Of a stretch of 19,224 nucleotides of DNA, positions 15,265 through 19,224 are shown piece after piece. Origin of the DNA: Rhodospirillales bacterium (lineage in GTDB: Bacteria; Pseudomonadota; Alphaproteobacteria; Geminicoccales; Geminicoccaceae); assembly GCA_007131045.1 (NCBI GenBank), contig SLRI01000470.1:1-19224 (forward strand). Reading direction: 5' to 3'. A model generated the notes under the pieces. It worked only from the letters and a program-made list of their open reading frames with translations. It was not told the DNA's origin and did no database searches. Position 1 is the stretch's first letter, and every line of letters starts with the position of its first letter. Position numbers and translations under genes: made by a program.

Positions 15265-15336
15265 CGATGCCGCGCCGGCGCAAACCTTCGAAAGGGGGGC
15301 CGATGCCGCCCCGGCGCAAACCCTTTGACAGGGGAC
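15265..15336. repeat. 36-bp imperfect tandem duplication upstream of rpsD
   Basis: Bases 15265-15300 and 15301-15336 are two neighbouring copies with a 36-bp period. Each begins CGATGCCG, continues with CCGGCGCAAACC and ends in a G-rich run (AAAGGGGGG, and ACAGGGGAC). The first about 24 bases differ at only a couple of positions; the ends diverge. The second copy carries the -35 box of the rpsD promoter, while the first has TTCGAA at the matching place, so only one copy looks like a functional promoter. Confidence 0.7.
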
Positions 15337-15353
15337 AAGGGCATCGCTATGTC
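15325..15353 (+). promoter_or_regulatory. Sigma-70-type promoter of rpsD
   Basis: TTGACA (15325-15330), a 17-bp spacer, then TATGTC (15348-15353). The -35 matches the consensus completely and the -10 at four of six positions, with ideal spacing. Transcription would start near 15360, leaving a leader of roughly 95 bases before the rpsD ATG. No experimental support is available from sequence alone. Confidence 0.7.
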
Positions 15354-15456
15354 AATTCCGCCGGCCACGGGTGTCCCTGGCCGCATTGTCGCTTGTGCGC
15401 CTATCTTCGTAGCACCGCCGGCGACCGCCTCACCACACCAGCTGCACCTAGGGCCC

Positions 15457-16071
15457 ATGACCAAGCGTATTCAGGCGAAGAACAAGATTTGCCGCCGGCT
15501 CGGCGTCAACCTCTGGGGTCGAACCAAGAGCCCGCTCGCACGCCGCGATTACGGGCCCGGCGAGCACGGCCAGAAGCGCCGCAAGATGTCGGACTACGCC
15601 AATCAGCTGGCTGCCAAGCAGAAGCTGAAGAAATACTACGCCAACATGACCGAGAAGCAGTTCCGCCGCGCCTACGAGGAGGCGTCCAAGACGCGGGGCG
15701 ACACCGCCGAGAAGCTGATCGGGCTGCTCGAGCGGCGGCTCGACATCACCATCTTCCGCTTCAACTTCGTGCCGACGATCTTCGCCGCGCGGCAGCTGAT
15801 CAATCACGGCCACGTGATGGTCAACGGCAAGCGGGTCAACATCCCGAGCTACCGGCTCGGCGAGGGCGACATCATCGAGCTCAAGCAGCGCGCCCAGACC
15901 ATGCCGATGGTCATGGAGAGCGTCGCCCGGCCGGAGCGCGACGTGCCGGAGTATCTGACCGTCGACAGCAAGGCGATGAAGGGCCAGTTCGTCCGCACGC
16001 CCAAGCTCGCCGATGTGCCCTATCCGGTGCAGATGGAGCCCAACCTCGTCATCGAGTACTACTCGCGCTGA
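15457..16071 (+). CDS. rpsD: 30S ribosomal protein S4
   Basis: Primary 16S rRNA-binding protein that nucleates assembly of the 30S body; also takes part in decoding fidelity. The product is 204 aa, the usual alphaproteobacterial length. The N-terminus MTKRIQAKNKICRRLGVNLWG and the stretch YGPGEHGQ are diagnostic, and the S4 RNA-binding domain is in the middle (RLDITIFRFNFVPTIFAARQLINHGHVMVNG). I chose the ATG at 15457 because the protein aligns from there; the frame is open further upstream, with an ATG at 15349 that falls in the -10 box and cannot be the start. The ribosome site is poor (TAGGG, 3 bp from the ATG). It is not in a ribosomal protein operon here, which is common in this class. 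Confidence 0.97.
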   Translation: MTKRIQAKNKICRRLGVNLWGRTKSPLARRDYGPGEHGQKRRKMSDYANQLAAKQKLKKYYANMTEKQFRRAYEEASKTRGDTAEKLIGLLERRLDITIFRFNFVPTIFAARQLINHGHVMVNGKRVNIPSYRLGEGDIIELKQRAQTMPMVMESVARPERDVPEYLTVDSKAMKGQFVRTPKLADVPYPVQMEPNLVIEYYSR

Positions 16072-16072
16072 G

Positions 16073-16924
16073 GTGAGAGCAGCGCTACCCGGCAAGAACC
16101 GGCGAAATTCGACCGCCGAAGCCCGTCCCCCCCGCCGCGCGGTGCTGGCCGGCTTGGTGACGACCGCGCTGGGTGCCGGGCTGGGCTGGTCGCGCGGGGC
16201 TGCCGCCTGCCCCATCCCGACCGACCGGCGACTGGCCTACGACATGCTGGTGAGCGGCATCAGGGTCGCCGACATGGAGCTGCGCTTTCAATGCGCCGGC
16301 AGCTTCGCCCTGGTCGAGATGCAGATTACCAGTCGAGGTGTCGCCGCGTTCTTCGGCGGCCGTAACCGGACGTCGATGAACGCCCTGGTCGGCTTCGATG
16401 TCGAGGGGCAGCCGCAGCCGACGCGCTTTCGCGCTTCCTACCAGAAGCCTGATCGGCTGCGCGAGACGGAACTCGAGTTCGCCCCCGACGGCAGCCTCAG
16501 CCATCTCGCCACCCGCAATCAGGGGCGCCCGCAGGAAAGCCCGGTCCCCGAGGCGCTGCGCGAGCCCTCGATCGACCCCTTGGCCACGCTCATGAGTCTG
16601 AGTGACTGGTTGGCCAATGACCCGGCCCCCGGCGATACGGTCGTCCATCCGGTTTTCGAAGGCCGCAAGCGCGCCGATCTCGAGGCCGTCTATCGTGGCC
16701 CGGCCACCGTCGAGGTCGCCGGCCGCCGCCGCGATGCGCATCGCCTCGAAGCGTCGTTGAAGGGGATCTCGGGCTTCGACGCGGACGATAATTTCGTCAC
16801 CCTGCCGGGCGAGCCCAGGGACTGGATCGACGTCTATGCCAGCACCGATGCCGTGCCGGTGCCGCTCTTGATGACCAATACGTCGAGCCGGCTGCCGAGC
16901 CGGATCGAGCTCACCAGCGGTTGA
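16073..16924 (+). CDS. Exported DUF3108 domain protein
   Basis: A 283-aa protein from the GTG at 16073, two bases after the rpsD stop. The N-terminus is a signal sequence: a twin-arginine-like RPPRR followed by a hydrophobic stretch AVLAGLVTTALGAGLGWS and AAA before Cys, so export by Sec or Tat is likely. The mature part (YDMLVSGIRVADMELRF, then SYQKPDRLRETELEF) matches the DUF3108 pattern, a beta-rich periplasmic domain of unknown function found widely in proteobacteria. The ending VPVPLLMTNTSSRLPSRIELTSG fits the domain's last strands. No catalytic motif is visible. Translation may be coupled to rpsD, although the ribosome site is weak and a later start cannot be excluded. Function unknown. 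Confidence 0.8.
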   Translation: MRAALPGKNRRNSTAEARPPRRAVLAGLVTTALGAGLGWSRGAAACPIPTDRRLAYDMLVSGIRVADMELRFQCAGSFALVEMQITSRGVAAFFGGRNRTSMNALVGFDVEGQPQPTRFRASYQKPDRLRETELEFAPDGSLSHLATRNQGRPQESPVPEALREPSIDPLATLMSLSDWLANDPAPGDTVVHPVFEGRKRADLEAVYRGPATVEVAGRRRDAHRLEASLKGISGFDADDNFVTLPGEPRDWIDVYASTDAVPVPLLMTNTSSRLPSRIELTSG

Positions 16925-16949
16925 ACCCGAACCCGACCCGACACCTGAA

Positions 16950-17135
16950 TCAGCGATTTCGGCGTGCGGCCTCGACTTTTTCCTGCTGCCGCTCGAGCTT
17001 GTGCTCGAGCGCGTGAGGGTCGTCACCGTGCTCTTTCTGGCTCTTGTCGGTCTGCCAGTATTGGTAGGCGGCGAATCCTATCCCGGCCAAGAGGGTGAAC
17101 AGGAAGAGCCAGAAAATCAGTGTGCCCGCGGTCAT
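16950..17135 (-). CDS. Small single-helix membrane protein, 61 aa
   Basis: MTAGTLIFWLFLFTLLAGIG begins a single transmembrane helix of about 20 residues at the N-terminus. It is followed by YQYWQTDKSQ and a highly charged tail (ALEHKLERQQEKVEAARRNR) that could form a short coiled coil on the cytoplasmic side. A good ribosome site, GGAGA, lies 5 bp before the ATG at 17135, which argues for a real gene despite its size. It is convergent to the DUF3108 gene (25 bp apart) and divergent from the flavin oxidoreductase. I recognise no named family. Opposite-strand reading frames over it look non-coding. Confidence 0.65.
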   Translation of the reverse strand: MTAGTLIFWLFLFTLLAGIGFAAYQYWQTDKSQKEHGDDPHALEHKLERQQEKVEAARRNR

Positions 17136-17335
17136 GAGCGTCTCCGTGATTGCCGATGTCCCCCGTCGATCGTATCCGGGCGAGCATCAGCCGCCCAGGA
17201 GCCTTGCGTCGACCAACGCCCGGCGGAGCCCGCTGGTTCCCCGATCGAGTGGTTCCCGACCGGATGACAGCGTGGCGGATCGAGCCTATGAGGACGGCAT
17301 CGTTGGGTACACCCGGAGGCCGCCGCCAGGCAATC

Positions 17336-18457
17336 ATGTCCGAAGACCGAATCCCCCACCTCTTCCGCCCGCTGACCCAGCGCGGGCTGACCTTCAAGAA
17401 CCGTGCTTGCGTCTCGCCGATGTGCCAGTACCAGGCCGTCGACGGCCGGATGACCGACTGGCACTACGACCACCACGTCCGCTTCGCCATGGGCGGCGTC
17501 GCCATCGGCATGGTCGAGGCGACCGGGGTTTCGGCCGATGGCCGCATCACCCACGGCTGCACCGGTCTCTGGACGGACGAGCAGATAGCGCCCATGGCCC
17601 GGGTCACCGCCGCCTACGAGCGCTACGGCGCGGTGCCGGCGATCCAGCTCGGCCATGCCGGCCGCAAGGCCAGCACGGAGCGCCCCTGGGACGGGGCGCA
17701 ACCCCTGACCGCCGCGGCGGGCGCCTGGCCGACCATTGCTCCCAGTGCCATCCCGGTGCGCGACGGCTGGCACACCCCGAAGGCGATGAACGAGGCCGAT
17801 ATCGAGCGGGTGAAGAGTGATTTCCGTGCCGCCGCCGGAAGGGCGCTCGCCGCCGGGTTTCAAGTAGTCGAGATCCACGGCGCGCACGGCTACCTGCTGC
17901 ACAGCTTCCTCTCGCCGCTGAGCAACCGCCGCAACGACGGCTACGGCGGCGATCTCGAGGGCCGCATGCGCTTTCCCCTCGAGGTGGCATCCATCGTCCG
18001 CGAAGCCTGGCCCGCCCACCTGCCCGTCTGGTACCGTGTCTCCGCCCAGGACGGCGTCGAGGGCGGCCTCGAACTTTCCGAGGTGATCGAGCTCTGCCGT
18101 CGCCTGAAGGCCATCGGCATCGATCTCGTCGACTGCTCGTCGGGCGGCATCAGCGGCAGCCCCAGTCTGGCGACGGTCCACCCCGGCCCCGGCTTTCAGG
18201 TCCCCTTTGCCGAGGCGATCCGGCGCGAGGCCGAGATCGCCACCATGGCCGTGGGCTTCATCACCGACGCCCACCAGGCCGAGGCGATCCTGGCCGAGGG
18301 CAAGGCCGACATGATCGCGATCGCCCGGGAGCACTTGGCCGACCCAGCCTGGACCTACCACGCGGCGTTGACGCTGGGTGCGGAGAACCCGCACGCGCTG
18401 CTGCCGCATTTGTATCACTGGTACCTGGAGCGCCGGGCGGCGCTGACGAAGGGGTGA
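17336..18457 (+). CDS. NADH:flavin oxidoreductase, old yellow enzyme (YqjM-like)
   Basis: FMN-dependent ene-reductase that reduces activated C=C bonds (enones, nitro compounds) with NAD(P)H. The product is 373 aa from the ATG at 17336, which gives the usual YqjM-type N-terminus (PHLFRPLTQRGLTFKNRACVSPMCQY). The active-site cysteine C30 and tyrosine Y32 lie in SPMCQY, and the substrate-binding His pair is H181 and H184 in EIHGAHGYLLHSFLSPLSNRR. GHAGRKAS and, near the C-terminus, GKADMIAIAREHLADP (FMN phosphate region) are conserved. CAGG lies 5 bp upstream; an ATG at 17288 is a less likely start. It stands alone, with about 200 bp of non-coding sequence upstream. The physiological substrate is not predictable. 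Confidence 0.93.
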   Translation: MSEDRIPHLFRPLTQRGLTFKNRACVSPMCQYQAVDGRMTDWHYDHHVRFAMGGVAIGMVEATGVSADGRITHGCTGLWTDEQIAPMARVTAAYERYGAVPAIQLGHAGRKASTERPWDGAQPLTAAAGAWPTIAPSAIPVRDGWHTPKAMNEADIERVKSDFRAAAGRALAAGFQVVEIHGAHGYLLHSFLSPLSNRRNDGYGGDLEGRMRFPLEVASIVREAWPAHLPVWYRVSAQDGVEGGLELSEVIELCRRLKAIGIDLVDCSSGGISGSPSLATVHPGPGFQVPFAEAIRREAEIATMAVGFITDAHQAEAILAEGKADMIAIAREHLADPAWTYHAALTLGAENPHALLPHLYHWYLERRAALTKG

Positions 18458-18477
18458 GGGCAGGAAAAGGAAGAAGA

Positions 18478-18500
18478 GCGGGGAAGATGATCTTCCCCGC
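18478..18500 (+). terminator. Hairpin after the flavin oxidoreductase
   Basis: A perfect 10-bp stem, GCGGGGAAGA and TCTTCCCCGC, with a TGA loop, 20 bp after the stop codon. The stem is strong, but the T-rich stretch (TCTTTT, 18511-18516) is about 10 bp away rather than directly after it. It is probably a transcription or mRNA 3' end structure, not a textbook terminator. The rest of the gap up to 18648 shows nothing else I can name. Confidence 0.5.
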
Positions 18501-18648
18501 GCCCCATCGGTCTTTTGGGTGCGGATGGCTGGCCGCCGCGGCTTCGACCCTCGCCAGGGCGGCATCGGCAGGTGCTGGTAGCGTGCCCCGCGGCACCGGA
18601 TGACGACGCCCATTACGACCGATACCCTGCACCAGCCCGGAGCCGCTA

Positions 18649-19224
18649 ATGGACCCGCTTCGCCGAGCCCCCGACCCGACCCGGCGCTACCCGCTCGGCG
18701 ACGAGACCTCGGTCGTTTTCCTCAACACCGTCGTCACCAACCCGCGGATCGAGGTCGGCGACTACACCTACTACCACGATTTCGACGACCCTCTGGGCTT
18801 CGAGCGGAACGTCCGCTACCTCTTCCCGTTCGAGAACGACCGCCTGGTCATCGGCCGCTTCTGTGCCATCGCCCATGGTGCGACCTTCATCATGAACGGC
18901 GGCAATCATCAGACAAATGGCCTCTCGACCTATCCGTTCGGCATCTTCGGCGGCGGCTGGGCCGAGGCGATGCCCGAAAGCTGGCCTTGCCGGGGCGATC
19001 TGGTCGTCGGCCACGACGTCTGGATCGGCTACCGGGCGACGCTCCTGGCCGGCATCAGCGTCGGCCACGGTGCGGTGATCGGCGCCGATAGCGTCGTCAC
19101 CGCCGACGTTCCGCCCTACGCCGTCGTCGCCGGCAACCCCGCCCGGCCGATCCGCCACCGCCACCCGCCGGCCACCGTAGAGCGTCTCCTCGCGCTCGCG
19201 TGGTGGGACTGGCCGATCGAGCAC
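18649..19224 (+). CDS. CatB-like hexapeptide acetyltransferase, 3' end missing
   Basis: A left-handed beta-helix acetyl-CoA-dependent O-acetyltransferase of the xenobiotic/CatB-related group. The ATG at 18649 has GGAG 6 bp upstream. The frame stays open for 192 codons to the window end, so the C-terminus (typically about 20 more residues) is outside. The N-terminal segment FLNTVVTNPRIEVGDYTYYHDF and the catalytic His87 in MNGGNHQTNGLSTYPF are characteristic, as are hexapeptide turns such as VVGHDVWIGYRATLLAG and VIGADSVVTADVPPYAVVAG followed by NPARPIRHR. Characterised relatives inactivate chloramphenicol or streptogramins, but many chromosomal members act on unknown substrates, so resistance should not be assumed. 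Confidence 0.9.
   Translation, partial: MDPLRRAPDPTRRYPLGDETSVVFLNTVVTNPRIEVGDYTYYHDFDDPLGFERNVRYLFPFENDRLVIGRFCAIAHGATFIMNGGNHQTNGLSTYPFGIFGGGWAEAMPESWPCRGDLVVGHDVWIGYRATLLAGISVGHGAVIGADSVVTADVPPYAVVAGNPARPIRHRHPPATVERLLALAWWDWPIEH

Noticed and set aside
15253..15456. Upstream in-frame extension of rpsD (ATG 15349 and earlier)
   Set aside because: The ATG falls in the predicted -10 box, and ribosomal protein S4 aligns from MTKRIQAK at 15457.
17132..18613. 493-residue minus strand open frame over the flavin oxidoreductase
   Set aside because: Shadow of the old yellow enzyme gene; no domain or ribosome site.
1..19224. tRNA, rRNA, CRISPR array or prophage
   Set aside because: No cloverleaf-like, rRNA-like or regularly spaced repeat sequence was seen by reading; the window is nearly filled with protein genes. 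A tRNA scan was not possible.

Overview
The window is dense, GC-rich chromosomal DNA. The gene content (an alphaproteobacterial-type serC next to serA, then purA; a lone rpsD with the N-terminus MTKRIQAK; a DUF3108 protein; argD-argF-hslO) points to an alphaproteobacterium, most likely of a Rhodospirillales-like lineage. The lineage is inferred from gene content and codon use, not from a marker comparison. Core metabolic genes dominate. I see no prophage, CRISPR array, tRNA or rRNA. The one mobile element is a small REP-associated tyrosine transposase unit.

Region 1 (1-6631): the 3' part of serC, then serA (serine biosynthesis), read on the + strand. Next is a RAYT transposase gene (minus strand) bracketed by a perfect 32-bp inverted repeat, then recQ (minus strand), then purA (+ strand), which starts divergently from recQ. 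The right repeat runs into the end of recQ, so the last nine RecQ residues and its stop codon come from the repeat. The left repeat starts 7 bp after the serA stop and supplies the RAYT stop codon.

Region 2 (6632-8509): a 348-bp gap with a weak hairpin after purA, then a MASE1-GGDEF diguanylate cyclase with an intact GGEEF active site and an RxxD inhibitory site.

Region 3 (8501-15190, all minus strand): read in transcription order, an ABC-2 permease, argD, argF, hslO (Hsp33), a small lipoprotein of unknown function, a class III aminotransferase and a BKACE/DUF849 beta-keto acid cleavage enzyme. From argD onward the genes are 0-32 bp apart. Three junctions can be read as stop/start overlaps (one GTGA, two TTGA), which suggests one translationally coupled unit. 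ArgD and ArgF are successive-pathway arginine enzymes. The last two genes may form a small amino-acid catabolic module.

Region 4 (15191-19224): rpsD with a good sigma-70-type promoter lying in the second copy of a 36-bp imperfect tandem duplication; a secreted DUF3108 protein; a 61-residue one-helix membrane protein (minus strand); an old-yellow-enzyme flavin oxidoreductase; a hairpin; and a CatB-like hexapeptide acetyltransferase cut off by the window end.

Nothing here looks like a wholly new multi-gene system. The best leads are the RAYT unit and its effect on recQ, the lipoprotein/aminotransferase/BKACE tail of the arginine cluster, and the duplicated promoter region of rpsD.
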